NCBI GenBank assembly: GCA_032622095.1
Contig: CP136062.1
Span: forward strand, 230,468,578 to 230,532,577
Reading direction: 5' to 3'
Length of the DNA stretch: 64,000 nt
From: Siphonodentalium dalli
Lineage: Eukaryota > Mollusca > Scaphopoda > Gadilida > Siphonodentaliidae
Part shown: positions 1-12,370 of the stretch, piece by piece
Position numbering within the stretch: the stretch's first letter is position 1
Layout of the letters: each line of letters opens with the position of its first letter
The notes under the pieces: generated by a model
What the model was told of the DNA's origin: nothing
Database searches by the model: none
Seen by the model: only the letters and a program-made list of their open reading frames with translations
Program-made: the position numbers and the translations under genes

Positions 1-1015
1 ATAATTAAAAATATTGTCTACTAACAAATGTGAATAATCTACATGTCTCAAACATGACTATTGATTCAACAGGGCAGAACATGTTAAATTAACCATTCTA
101 CTTTTAAACAGGTTCATCATTAAAGATACGGGCGGTGTTGGCAGTGGGTATGCTGTTAAAATATTCACCTCCGTCAAAAACCGCCATAAACAGAATAGTA
201 AGATATAGACAGACCTTGTATGCCAATCAGAAATATGGCATAAACAGTGTGTTATTGTAAATTTTCCCCCTTTGTTATGTAAACAAAAGCAAAAAACGTT
301 ACGTTACCTGGCTTTTGTTTAGATCCAGATATGGTAAACATAAAGAGTGTTATTTGTTAATGTTTTCCTGGTATAGAAATAATAAAGAGCGTTTATATCA
401 TTTTTGGGTGATTAACCAATATAATTGCGCTGTGTTGTGTAAACAGAAGCACAATTTCTGTAACACGAGCAGGCTCTTCTTTACATACACCATCGTACAT
501 TTTGACGACAATACACTGTTTATGCGCTTATTATGTTTGGCATATGAGCGGAACTGTATATATTTTGGTGTTCCTTCTGTTGATTTGAACAAATATAAAT
601 ATTTCTGCAATGAACGCCGCCTGTGCCTTTAAACACTATAAAACACCTTATTATTAACACTTTCCATCCATCACATAGACACTTGTATGTTTCCGATTCA
701 ATAACTCAAATATTCATCATCTTATTGATTGATTGATTAGTTTTCAAAATTATGAACTCTTCCCAGTAACACATATCATTAATTCAGAAGTGGTTTATTT
801 AGTATTAGATGTCATGTCCTGTTTTGAATATGCAAATCCTTCATTTGATCAAATTATTCTAATGATCAGCCACCAAAGCCCTTGGAACAATTCCAGTTTA
901 TATATCTACCATCAGGGGTGCCGGAGAAGGGGGCATGAAGGGGGCACTTTCCCTCCTTTCCGTGGCCCAGGGGAGTCCACTGGGCACCCGAAATGTGCCC
1001 ACCTTTTGAAGTACT
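1..1015. other. No gene recognised; AT-rich
   Basis: I find no supported coding region. Around 330-390 there are degenerate relatives of a 'GATATGG..AAATAAAGAGCG' unit that is tandemly amplified near 51.7-52.0 kb, so at least part of this stretch is dispersed repeat. The GC-richer piece at 915-1010 is not recognisable. Confidence 0.5.
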
Positions 1016-1164
1016 TACCACTTCTGAAATAAATCGCCAGCTGTTGTAGTAAAAAAAACCATGTCTCAACTTTTGTGATAACAAAATTACAGCTTTTGAA
1101 GTAGATCGACTCAATAAATTTTAATGGGCGCTGGACAATTTTCATGACAAAATCAACCCGATAA

Positions 1165-1513
<349 letters not shown>

Positions 1514-1758
1514 AGACAGATGTGTCAGTTCCAAGGGAAATAATTGGTCTAGTTGGCCTCATCTTTGGAGGAAAGGCCTATGTCAAACTTTCAAGTCAAA
1601 ATGTTCGTGTGTCAAAATGTTCGTGTGTCAAAATGTTCAGTCTCATTTCAAAATTTATTCAATGATATATATTAATACAAATAATTTTATTGTTGATTGT
1701 CAGGCAGAGCAATAAAAAAATGAAATTATGAATTATACTCATATGATTGATCACCTAT

Positions 1759-1845
1759 GTGTGTTCTCTTATGCTTAGGCACGGAACTGGACTCATTAAG
1801 TGCCTCCTGGTACACGTCACACTCGTAATGGCGATAGCTGCTATG
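1759..1845 (-). pseudogene. Inverted C2H2 finger relic
   Basis: Read on the minus strand this encodes a finger-like stretch (HYECDVYQEA..VPKHKRTH). It matches the decayed plus-strand finger at 1271-1345, keeping the first Cys and the HKRTH end but with Tyr at the second Cys. It is the mirror copy in the right arm of the inverted repeat. There is no supporting frame around it, so it is non-functional debris. Confidence 0.6.
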
Positions 1846-2890
1846 GGTTATCATTGTGACTTTGTCATGAAAATCATTCCTCGCCCATAAAAACTGAGTC
1901 GGTTTACTTCAAAAGCTGTAATTTTGTTATTACAACAGTGGAGACAAGATTTTTTTATTACAAAAGCTGACAATTTTTATTACAAATGCAGAGACCTCAC
2001 TTTACTACAAAAGCTGGCGATTTTATTACAAAAGTGGTCAAACAGGGCCAAGATAGATGTTTTAACCCCTTTTAACAATGCCATTATTAAATAACTATTA
2101 TTTGTATATCTCACATGGCAATTTGCAAAAACATAAATAGAACTGCTTACACGATGATAGTGGTGACAGGCTCTATAGTTTAGATGTTATATTAACCCTT
2201 CTCTTTTGACCCATAAATTCCAATAATTATACCCTCCGCAACGAAGTTAGGGGGGGGTATACTTGAGTCAGCTTGTCCGTCCGTCCGTGGACACAAATTT
2301 GTCCGGAGTTTTTCTCAGTTGTTTTTTTATCAATTTCCGTGAAACTTGGCACAGACATCAACCACCATGGGAACCTGCGATTATGACGTCTGTTGGACTT
2401 TTTTTAGTGGAGTTATCCCCCCTTTTTCGACTTAGAAAATTTTCACAACATGTATACTTTTGTCCGAGCTTTTATTCCTACATTTTTCAGTCAATTTTTT
2501 TAAAACGTGGCACAGATATTTTACCATGGGAACTTGTGCACTTGCGATTATGACGTCTGTCCGACATTTTTTGGTGGAGTTATCCCCCTTTTTTTATTTA
2601 GAAACTTTTTTTGCAACATTCATAATTTTGTCCGAGCTTTTATTCCTACATTTTTCGGTCAATGTTTTTTAATCTTGGCACTGATATTTAGTACCATGGG
2701 AACCTGTGCACCTGCGATTATGACGTCTGTCCGACATTTTTTGGTGGAGTTATTCCCCTTTTACAACTTAGAAATTTTTTCGCAACATACATAATTTTGT
2801 CCAAGCTTTTATTCCTACATTTTTCGGTCAATAGGTTTAAGATTAGGGTTATGGTTGTACACCTACAATGGGAACTGTTATTTTATTATT

Positions 2891-4021
2891 GTCCCCCGAC
2901 GTTTCCGTCGGAGGACTATAGAAATGACCCTCGTCCGTCCGTCCGTCCGTGCGTCCGAGATTGGGTACCTTCATGGTGTAATCAACTCCTCCTACAGTTT
3001 TAAACGTAGAGATTTGAAACTCTTGGATATTGTTCCTAACATGTTGGTGATTTGCAACATCTATAAAGCTAATCAAAAATATAATTTTTTCCATATTTTT
3101 GGGGGGGTTTTCGACTTAGAAAATTTGGAACATTTTTGCCTTTTGGATGAGATTGGGTACCTTCATGGTGTAATCAACTCCTCCTACAGTTTTAAATGTA
3201 GAGATTTGAAACTCTGGGATATTGTTCCTAACATGTTGGTGATTTGCAACATCTATAAAGCTAATCAAAAATATAATTTTTTCCATTTGTTTGGGGGGGT
3301 TTTTGACTTAGAAAATTTGGAACATTTTTGCCTTTTGGATGAGATTGGGTACCTTCATGGTGTAATCAACTCCTCCTACAGTTTTAAATGTAGAGATTTG
3401 AAACTCTGGGATATTGTTCCTAACATGTTGGTGATTTGCAACATCTATATAGCTAATCAAAAATATAATGTTTTCCATATTTTTGGGGGGGTTTTCGACT
3501 TAGAAAATTTGGAACATTTTTGCCTTTTGGATGAGATTGGGTACCTTCATGGTGTAATCAACTCCTCCTACAGTTTTAAATGTAGAGATTTGAAACTCTG
3601 GGATATTGTTCCTAACATGTTGGTGATTTGCAACATCTATATAGCTAATAAAAAATATCATTTTTTCCATATTTTTGGGGGGTTTTCGACTTAGAAAATT
3701 TGGAACATTTTTGCCTTTTGGATGAGATTGGGTACCTTCATGGTGTAATCAACTCCTCCTACAGTTTTAAATGTAGAGATTTGAAACTCTGGGATATTGT
3801 TCCTAACATGTTGGTGATTTGCAACATCTATATAGCTAATACAAAAATATCATTTTTTTCGCGTTTGCATGCGTTTGTTCATCGGGTTGTTTTGTCCAAG
3901 AAATTTTGCGGTGGTTTGCAACATCTATATACTGTATAACATTGTTGCAAATAGTATCCTTCTAACAAATCCAATCATGAAGTTTACCACTCGAGTCGGG
4001 GGACATGTGGTCTGCAACCTT
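2891..4021 (+). mobile_element. Nested 1.13-kb element within copy 1
   Basis: Copy 2 reads continuously ...TTTTATTATTTTAACTAAATG, whereas copy 1 has 1131 bp inserted at that point, flanked by TTATT (2886-2890 and 4022-4026). The insert begins GTCCCCCGAC and carries the complementary GTCGGGGGAC at ~3996-4005. It has a CCGTCCGTCCGT block near the left end and a 192-bp tandem core. The right end resembles the right end of the 42-kb element (GGGGACA..GTGG..CCTTTTATTT), so the exact 3' boundary and the TTATT duplication are provisional. No transposase is present. Confidence 0.8.
2957..3850 (+). repeat. 192-bp tandem repeat, ~4.6 units
   Basis: Units start with GAGATTGGGTACC at 2957, 3149, 3341, 3533 and 3724: three periods of 192 and one of 191 after loss of one G from the G run. 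Because 192 is divisible by three and the unit lacks stops in one frame, a 279-residue open frame with a 64-residue repeat results. Unit-to-unit differences are few and look neutral, so I do not call it a gene. Confidence 0.9.
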
Positions 4022-4118
4022 TTATTTTAACTAAATGTTTACTGACATGTGAAACATCTTAGTATTTTAAAAACAGGGGGGTATCCGTAGTCCCATTGGG
4101 ACAGTCACACCTCTAGTT

Positions 4119-4887
4119 ATACCCCCCGCAACGAAGTTATGGGGGGGTATACTGGAGTCAGCTTGTCTGTCGTCCGTCCGTGGACACAAATTTGTCCGGA
4201 GTTTTTCTCAGTCGTTTTTTGATCAATTTCCGTGAAACTTGGCACAGACATCAACCACCATGGGAACCTGTGCACCTGCGATTACGACGTCTGTCGGACT
4301 ATTTTTGGTGGAGTTATCCCCCCTTTTTCGACTTAGAAAATTTTCGCAACATGTATACTTTTGTCTGAGCTTTTATTCCTACATTTTTCGGTCAATTTTT
4401 TTAAAACGTGGCACAGATATTTAGTACCATGGGAACTTGTGCAGCTGCGATTATGATGTCTGTCCGACATTTTTTGGTGGAGTTATCCCCCTTTTTCGAC
4501 TTAGAATTTTTTTTTTGCAACATGCATAATTTTGTCCGAGCTTTTATTCCTACATTTTTCGGTCAATGTTTTTTAATGTTGGCACTGATATTTAGTACCA
4601 TGGGAACCTGTGCACCTCTGATTATGACGTCTGTCCGACATTTTTTGTGTGGAGTTATTCCCCTTTTTCGACTTAGAAAGTTTTTCGCAACATACATAAT
4701 TTTGTTCAAGCTTTTATTCCTACATTTTTCGGTCAATAGGTTTAAGATTAGGGTTATGGTTGTACACCTGCAATGGGAACTGTTATTTTATTATTTTAAC
4801 TAAATGTTTACTGACATGTGAAACATCTTAGTATTTTAAAAACAGGGGGGTATCCGTAGTCCCATTGGGACAGTCACACCTCTAGTT
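4119..4887 (+). mobile_element. GC-capped tandem-core element, copy 2 (uninterrupted)
   Basis: Same termini as the preceding copy: ATACCCCCCGCAACGAAG at the start and CACACCTCTAGTT at the end. It has three ~170-bp monomers with CATGGGAAC at ~170-bp spacing. It serves as the empty-site reference for the insertion in copy 1. The junction between the copies has no extra sequence, as expected from tandem duplication or targeted insertion. Confidence 0.8.
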
Positions 4888-5101
4888 TGGATTATTATGC
4901 ACATTTGTCTATACTAATTTAGATCATAACATATAATTTAACATCAAAACTCTTGATTATGATTCCCATCATGGCAATAAAATACTACCGACAAGAAATG
5001 GGTTAAACATCTGCCGATCGTGATCGGCCACTCGTATATAGTGATAGACCAATATGAAGGAAATAGTCAATCCCTTTGCAATGGGTTTCATGTTTATGAA
5101 C

Positions 5102-6187
5102 GTCACAAAAGTCCCCTAAAATCAGAGTTGAGCTTTCTGAGATATCTTGATTTTTCGGAGTGGTTCAAATTCTGAAGCATTTCCATCAGGCCATATGCGA
5201 ATGCAGTCATGTGTAGATCAATTAATTCCAAATTCATAATACATTGAGGTATATACAAACAATGCTTAGTCGTGAACCATATAAGTAGAATGTACGTCTC
5301 AAAATGGCCACCAAAATTTAATAGCTAATCGCATAAGAGTGACAACAGCTCGAAATATGTGAGGGAGAATTATTTCAGAGTATAAGAGAAACATTTAATC
5401 GGGGATGTACGAATTCTCTCTAAAATATCTTGCGAGATATACAGCGAAAAGCAAGGTCTCATACAATGGTTAGAAACGGAAGAATAAGGCAATTTTTTCT
5501 GAATTATTTAACTTGGCCCGACTAAACAGAACCTGAACGTATATTACTTGTATATTACTCATACGTATTTTACCTACTAGGTAGTTATCCAGTATGTTGC
5601 TTTCATCTTGGCTTGGCTTGTTGTTTGTGGCCATTTATGACCGCGATTGTATTATTCTGATCGTGTCACTATATTCGTTCTCGTACTCACATTTCACATA
5701 AACTGGAATAACTGCGTAATTCATATGACTAGATTAGACAAAATAGAACAGCAAAATACGACCAGATCATTGATAACCAGTTTTGGGGGGTAGGGTTATG
5801 TTTTTAGAAGTTTTGACCACTTATGATACGCATACTTGCTAATTCCTATTATAGCGATGGAGTGGTGTCTGTGCAGTTTTTAAAATAGATAGCTCGCGTC
5901 TATGTTTTGAGAAGCCCGAGAAATCTGACATCGAATACAACAGTATGCCCTCAAAATCGTCATTGTTTTGGCTCCGTGTTTTATTTCATATCCATATCTG
6001 CAAAATTTATTTGAAGTTTCCCTTTGAATGGGTGTCTTTTGTTCAAGAACTGTGTATCGGAACAATATTGAGTGCCTTTTGTATAATTATGTTTCATGAT
6101 TGTGAAAAATATTTTTTTTTTTTATTATATGGAAAAAATAATGTAACTCAAAAAGCTCAACTTGGATTTTAGGGGACTTTTCGTGAC
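5102..6187. mobile_element. 1.09-kb element with ~37-bp terminal inverted repeats
   Basis: The left end GTCACAAAAGTCCCCTAAAA followed by a GTTGAGCTTT block is mirrored at the right end (AAAGCTCAAC near 6152, TTTTAGGGGACTTTTCGTGAC to 6187) with about four differences over 37 bp. The interior has no transposase. A non-autonomous DNA transposon is likely. I could not define a clean target-site duplication. Confidence 0.7.
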
Positions 6188-7086
6188 TCGTCCGCGATGT
6201 TATGGTCTAAATAATATTTTTAAAATCAGCTTTCCCCGATTTATTTCCTTACTTTTCCACTTTCATGTCTGATGTGCCTGGAGTATTATAGCTTAGCTAT
6301 ACCCACATTCTAAACGGAGCATATTCCATGCTTGGCACTGCACTTGTTTTTCCTGTTTTCCGAATTGTGACAAAAACAACACAATTCAATAGTTATTAAA
6401 GCCATTATTATTACATTCATCGCCTAGATTAATGAGTTAGCTTACCTCATATTAAAGTGGCCTGTATATTTCAAATGTTCTCTGATAGTTTGTGGAAGTT
6501 TAACATTTCAAATGATTTGAAATTTTGATTATATATTTATTGTAGAAATAGGACTAGAGTCTAGTTCAATAATTAATATTTTATATCTATTTATATATAT
6601 TCTACAGATAATTTCTATATATTCTTATGTTTGTAGTCTAATGTTTAATATACATATGTAGAGTTTTGTATTGATAAATGTTTTGTTGAAAAATAAAATA
6701 ATTTCAATTCATCTTAATTTTTTTAATTTTTTTCATATTGCAATTTGGTGGTCTACAGGAAGAATAAGATTGATACTTCATGAACATAATTAAATAGTTA
6801 AAAATTAGATACCCCTAGGAAATTGTAGAACAAAGAATTGGAACCACCTTTATGTTTTAAATTTATGTTCCACAAAATTTTATATTGAAGACAGGTCTAT
6901 TTTGTTGCACATATTATTTTGAATCAATTCTCATAGGATCTAATTACAAGAATGGGATTTACATAATTCTCAACACTAAAGATGCTCTATTCCCAACAAT
7001 AGCAACAACAAAACATATGGCTTGAAAATAGTTTTGAAGTCAAGTTTGCATTATTATTGCCAAAAGCACAGGAGAAACATGGAGTT
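6188..7086. other. AT-rich spacer, nothing recognised
   Basis: Long A/T runs and no open frame with protein-like character. No repeats shared with the rest of the window were noticed. Confidence 0.5.
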
Positions 7087-7740
7087 TTTAGCTCACCTGA
7101 GACAAAGTCTCCGGTGGAGCTATAGTCATTACGTCTGTCCGTCTGTCTGTCAACTTTTTTAAAAACATCTTCTCCTCTGAAACTATCATACCGAATTGGT
7201 TCATATTTGGTGTGGATGTTCCCTAGGTGACTCTCATTCAGATTTGTTCAAATGAGGTCACCAAGTCAAATAGTTTTGATGTCAGGACCATAACTATTTT
7301 TCCACATAGTAATTCTTAAAACGACTTCTTTTCTGAAGTTGTCGGGCCGAATGGGTTCATATTTGGTATGAGGGTACCTTGGGTGACTGGTTCAGATTTG
7401 TTCAAATGAGGTCACTGGGTCAAATGTGGGTGGGGCTATGGACATAAATCTGAATTTTTGAATTTTTTTTTCAATTTAACTTATTGCTCAATTTAACCAA
7501 AAAAAATAATATATATATATATATATATTTTATTTTTAATAAATAATTTTGTTTTTATTAAATAAAATATTTTATTTAAAAACAAAAACTCATTAAAATT
7601 TTGAAGAACCTATGACATTACATCTTTGGGAGGGGCGGGGATGTACCTCTAGTCACTCCACTATATTTGGTTGAAATCAGGGGTTTGGGAGAAATCAGGA
7701 ACAGACAGATGTACAGAAATGACTTTAAATCCTTGTATTC
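7087..7740 (+). repeat. Dispersed 'AGCTCACCTGAGACAAAG' element
   Basis: It opens with AGCTCACCTGAGACAAAG, a GTCCGTCTGTCTGTC run and repeated blocks TTCATATTTGGT...CAGATTTGTTCAAATGAGGTCAC. It ends near CCACTATATTTGGTTGAAATC. The last part, including a long A/T tract and GTCACNCCA..ATTTGGTTGAAATC, recurs at 50930-51135. Blocks of the same family (TAGTAATTCTTAAAA, GGGGTCACC) continue at 8990-9500. No protein is encoded. Confidence 0.6.
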
Positions 7741-8220
7741 TCTACTACAGCAAGCCACCCATGTGCTCTGATGGACACATATTTATACAACTGGCAGATG
7801 GGTAGATAACATCTGCTGTGCCATAGTGCTTTCCATCCCCAGAGAGTGTAATTCATGTCATTTGTAATTTAACTGAGATTAATGGTGTTATCAATGAAGC
7901 ACCCTTGTTGTTTACATTATCACTCAGTGGTCATTAAAATCAGATTAATTTCATTTTCTCCAAGTTTGAATTAAGAGTGTCTGGCATTTGTAGAATGAGG
8001 TTCCCAGAGGGTGAATTCAGGGGGTTGCTCCACACAGCAGGCTAGCATAACCAAATACACCCTCTGAGAACCTTATTCTGCTTAGGCCTCATCTTCTGGG
8101 AAGTATCTAGAGTCTCAAGATCTCATTCTGCTTAGGCCTCATCTTCTGTGAAGCTGTGCAGGATAGCGTCACTAAATTCACCCTCTGGGGACCTCATTCT
8201 GCAAATAACAGACAGACTAT

Positions 8221-8965
8221 TTCAAGGCTTGATTGTATAATACATTGTGTTGCTTGAGGCCAGACATGCACAATGTAGGAACAGACATGCTTTTAGTGAT
8301 GCTATCCCACACAGCGGGCTAGCATCACCAAATTCACCATCTGGAGACCTCATTCTGCTTAGGCCTCATCTTCTGGGAAGTATCTATAGTATCAAATTTA
8401 CATTGTTGTTAGTTAAATTTCCCTTCTAGGAAGTTTCTATATCCCCTAATTTGCAGAAGATAAAATTCATAATTGAGGGGCCCAATGGGTGAACATCACC
8501 AACTTCAACTGGGGAAATTCAATTTTATTCTAGATCTTCCATAGCAGTTGAGGGCCTTATCAGAATGAGGTCCCCAGAGGGTGAATTTAGCGTCACTAAA
8601 TTCACTCTCTGGGGACCTCATTCTGCAAATGACAGACACACTATCACACTATTTCAAGGCTTGATTGTATAATACATTGTGTTGCTTGAGGCCAGGCATG
8701 CACAATGTAGAAACAGACACGCTTTTTGTGATGCTATCCCGCACAGCAGGCTAGCATCACCAAATTCACCCTCTGGAGACCTCATTCTGCTTAGGCCTCA
8801 TCTTCTGGGAAGTATCTATAGTATCAAATTTACATTGTTGTTAGTTAAATTTCCCTTCTAGGAAGTTTCTATATCCCCTAATTTGCAGAAGATAAAATTC
8901 ATAAATGAGGTGCCCAATGGGTGAATATCACCAACTTCAACTGGGGAAGTTAATTCTTATCCTTT
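8221..8965 (+). repeat. Direct repeat, two ~310-bp copies 432 bp apart
   Basis: TTCAAGGCTTGATTGTATAA begins at 8221 and again at 8653. The two copies stay nearly identical through the TTAGTTAAATTTCCCTTC and CACCAACTTCAACTGGGGAA blocks. The small open frames in each copy (60 residues) are duplicates of each other and not gene-like. The ATTCACCCTCTGG..GACCTCATTCTG motif also recurs singly near 7995, 8040 and 8185, so the whole 7.9-9.0 kb block is built from one shuffled unit. Confidence 0.85.
8562..8624. repeat. 29-bp-arm near-perfect palindrome
   Basis: Arms 8562-8590 and 8596-8624 are reverse complements with one mismatch, around a 5-nt loop. The arm (AGAATGAGGTCCCCAGAGGG...) is the same motif scattered through the surrounding repeat block, so the hairpin formed where two opposite copies abut. 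Confidence 0.9.
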
Positions 8966-9540
8966 GTGAAAATGGGATCACAAAGTCAAATAAGGCCAGA
9001 GCAAGAGACTTAACTATTTCACTACATAGTAATTCTTAAAATATGTTTGCAAGAACTAGTTGGCTTATATAGAATGGAATGTTCTTCCTTGACTGCAATG
9101 CAGATTTTTTTTAATGGGGTCACCTGGTCAAATAGGGGCCAAGCGAGGGACAGTTTCCCTCTTAATATGCTTCCTTCACAAGGACCATCATGTCTATTTT
9201 ACTGATATTTATGATATGTATGAAGGGTTCTTTGGTGTCTGGGATTCAAATTTATTCAGATGGGGTCACCAGGTTAAATAGGGTGGGAGAATTACTATAG
9301 AGACATATAGTTATGTCCCTGGTCCCACCGTGGGACCAGGGACATAACTATATGTCTCTATAGTAATTCTTAAAATGTCTTCTCAAGAGAGTTTGGACTA
9401 TTTAGCTTTAATACATATAGTATGGAGGAATCAGGAGGATCCTTTAGTGACTGAGATTCAGATTTGTTAAAATGAGGTCAACCTGTCAAGAAATGGCAGG
9501 CTATGGGGAGTTAACACTTTTGTGTCCAATAAAATCATCG
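8966..9540. repeat. Continuation of dispersed repeat with 83-bp perfect palindrome
   Basis: It contains GGGGTCACC and AGTAATTCTTAAAAT blocks of the element seen at 7087. At 9288-9370 two 41-bp arms (9288-9328, 9330-9370) are exact reverse complements around a single C. The centre is GGTCCCACCGTGGGACC. No coding sequence is present. Confidence 0.85.
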
Positions 9541-11846
9541 AAATACCAAATTCATTAAAACATCTACCTTGGAACCACCTGACTGATTGGTCTGACATAC
9601 ATGTATTGTGTTTTGGGTCCATGGATAATTGGGCTTCAAACATATTTAAATGGTTTTAGAAAAAGGCGCTTGTGAGATTGGAAATTTCCAACAATTGAGA
9701 AAGTTTGAGGTGTCGGTTGTGAAATTCCAACCTAAGACTTGGGAGTCTGGAGCCCGGTCGGGAGGGGACTTGTTGAGCTGGAGGAGGGGGGTGATCAGTA
9801 GTGTACAGTTGGCAATTTCAAGGTGGATTTTCACCAAGCTACATACTTGAAGTCTCTCTAGCCACATATCCTGTTTAAATCTACTTCTTTTAAAGTGATT
9901 ATGAAAAGTGCTGACTGTTTTGGTCTCCAGAGTCCCAGTCTTATCAGTCTTTGCAGTCTGGTGGGCGACCCCACAGTCATTGACTGTCTTGTTAAAATAG
10001 ATTTTCAATAAATATTTCTCTAAAAATATTAACATTTCTGTCCCAGTTTCTTGAAAATGTTAGGGAAAAAATTATTTACTTTTGCCACAAGTTCCTATTT
10101 ATTAGAGGCTGTGTTAATAGATGTCTTATTTAATGTCACCAGTTTAAAATGTCATTAGCCAGGTGTTCAGCAGGAACACTGCAACAAATGAAAGAATTTG
10201 AGGATGAAAGCAAAATACAAATAATATTATAAAATATAGCAGCTAAAATTTAACTTTGTAAATGGCAGACGTTTTTCTTACTGAGTCTGTTATTATACTG
10301 GTGAATATGGGTGTATTCAGATATCATTTATTCACCTTCATTTCAGTTACACATTTTCCAACATATAGTATTGAAGTTCCATTAATGTAATATATGCAAA
10401 GGCTCTGAGCACACACACTAAAATTTATATTCAAGTAGTTGAGATTGATTCAATAATATAAAATTCAAATTTGTATGACTGGAACTATGATATTATTACT
10501 TGGGGCGCAGGGACTTGCTAAACCCACCCCACTCCACACAGCCTTTAAGCACTGTTCTTACATGTATATATATCGGCTATAAGTGATGATAGCTTACAAG
10601 AGTCTCTTGTATACTACCATTATGTATAGCAGCTCAAATATAGGAGCATGTCGTTAGACCCCACCCCTTCCAGTGAATGGAATTAGTTGAACAAAGTGTT
10701 AATTGTTTATTTTTTGCTCATTTGTACTTGTATGAATCTGTTTTCCCAAAAATAAAAACTTTATCGGCATGAAAACAAATAAAATTTAAATAATAAGGAG
10801 ATGTCTGTAATTGACCAATTTTTTTCTCCATATTCTCAAAGCCACATGGCGTTTTGCGCTCCAAAATACAGATAATATTATTTGGTTTTGACTTTTTCTT
10901 GGTATTGAAACAGGTTGATAAATATCTGAACCACCTTTCTATGAGCATGCTGTAACCCTAAGAGACGCATTGAACTGATGAAAAATGCAATTGTGAACAC
11001 GGTGTTTGGAACCCAAAAAAAAAGAAGCCATTTGCACAACATGGAACAGAAAAGTGCATTCGGTGTTAATCTATTCCTGATATGGTAGAAATAAAGAACG
11101 TATGTCTGACTTTTGGAGAAAATTTGAAATTGGCTGTGACTATGGCAAGTGCCATTCAGACCATAATATGAAGCCTATATGTCAATATTTTGTTTTCATT
11201 CCCTCCAAATCTGAATGAGCCATGTCTGTTTAAATTACTCTTTCTTTACTGAATGAAGTATCCTGCTCAGTACTACAATGTAGATTGGAATGGTCTATTG
11301 GAGGGCGTCATCCGGAGGGATGTTGAAGAAATAAGTAAGCAGATGACAGAAACAAACAGATAATAAAAGTGCAGGATGATTCATATTCTTTTGTTTACAG
11401 TAATCACTTGGTAACATTTGAACATAATGTATATCATAAGGGAACTACTGGTCAAAGACAACGGGTTAAGTTTAACAGAGGTTGGCCATTGATGTTGTAT
11501 TGAATTTATCTGAGTAGGTGTCGACCCTATAAAGTTTTTGGTTCTTGAATGGTCTTCACCTAGACCTGGTTAAGCACTGTATATCCAATACGCAGATGGC
11601 GAGCAGAGAAATGCTATGGAATCCCATTCATTCATATAGGGAAATTCGACAAGAAGTCAGAATGAGTAGGACTTATTAGCTGAACATTCGTTCAGATGAA
11701 TGGGTAGGCTTAAACTAATACATGGGATTAATCATCCAGTTAAACACATGGCACATGTACATGCACCCTAGTGACCCTACAGCCAAATCCATTTTGGGTA
11801 ACGGAAGTAATTTACAGTAATGTTATATAAAAAGTATCCAAACTCT
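9541..11846. other. No gene recognised
   Basis: Short open frames on both strands (for example 9646-10035 minus) lack recognisable domains or splice context. A relative of the 42-bp satellite unit (CCTGATATGGTAGAAATAAAG) occurs at ~11077-11098. Otherwise this is unannotated intergenic sequence. Confidence 0.5.
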
Positions 11847-12370
11847 TAGATCATTCATGCCATGAATCTCTACTCCAACTACATATTACACCAGTTCCCT
11901 GTCAGACATCAAAAGGTTCACAAAAAACTTGTGAACCTTTTGATGTTCTGACAGGGAACTTTATAATATAACATTGAACAAACAAGGTATAGAATATATG
12001 TCTTTGTTAATACTTGTTCCTTAATCTACTTCAAATTAGGGGGTGGTCCCAGCTCAAGATTACATGCTTTTTTTGTGAGCCGATATCGCAATAAACTTTA
12101 TAAACAAGTGAATTAATTACCTGGGATAAATTCCCAAAATTGTAAGCAAAGCAAAACCAAATCGCTCACAAATAATTAAGATACTTAAATCATGCAATTT
12201 CGAATTACATTATTAAGGAACAGGTAATAACTAAGAAATATATTACCTGCACTGCCTTTTCAATGTTATAAACTTCCCTGTCACAACATCAAAACGTTCC
12301 CAGGTTGTGTACTAGTGGAGTATGATCTCTATATGGGCGTAGCTAAAGTAGAGATTCATGGCATGATCTA
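11847..12370. mobile_element. Foldback element (family F), copy 1
   Basis: The left end TAGATCATTCATGCCATGAA with TCTCTACT is mirrored at the right end (AGAGATTCATGGCATGATCTA ending ~12370). Inside, the arms keep matching in inverted order: TTCCCTGTCA...ATCAAAA, AATATAACATTGAA and TTGTTCCTTAA blocks. A second-order hairpin lies at 11893-11960, where the left arm folds on itself with ~31-bp arms. Related copies lie at 49453-49952 and ~49953-50260. It has no transposase and is a non-autonomous foldback/MITE-like element. Confidence 0.75.

Larger units (their letters stand above)
2229..4118 (+). mobile_element. GC-capped tandem-core element, copy 1 (interrupted)
   Basis: It starts ATACCCTCCGCAACGAAGTT followed by a G run, continues into CCGTCCGTCCGT and GACACAAATTTGTCCGGA, and ends CAGTCACACCTCTAGTT. 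The core has about three ~170-bp monomers, each with CATGGGAAC and GAGTTATCCCCC-TTTTT-CGACTTAGAA. Copy 2 at 4119 has the same ends and follows directly head to tail. The open frames across it are period artefacts; it has no transposase. A non-autonomous element or satellite-like dispersed repeat is likely. A second element interrupts it at 2891-4021. Confidence 0.8.

Noticed and set aside
2855-3694. 279-residue open frame with 64-residue repeats as a repeat protein gene
   Set aside because: The frame is open only because a 192-bp DNA repeat is divisible by three. It starts inside a transposon end and breaks when one G is lost.
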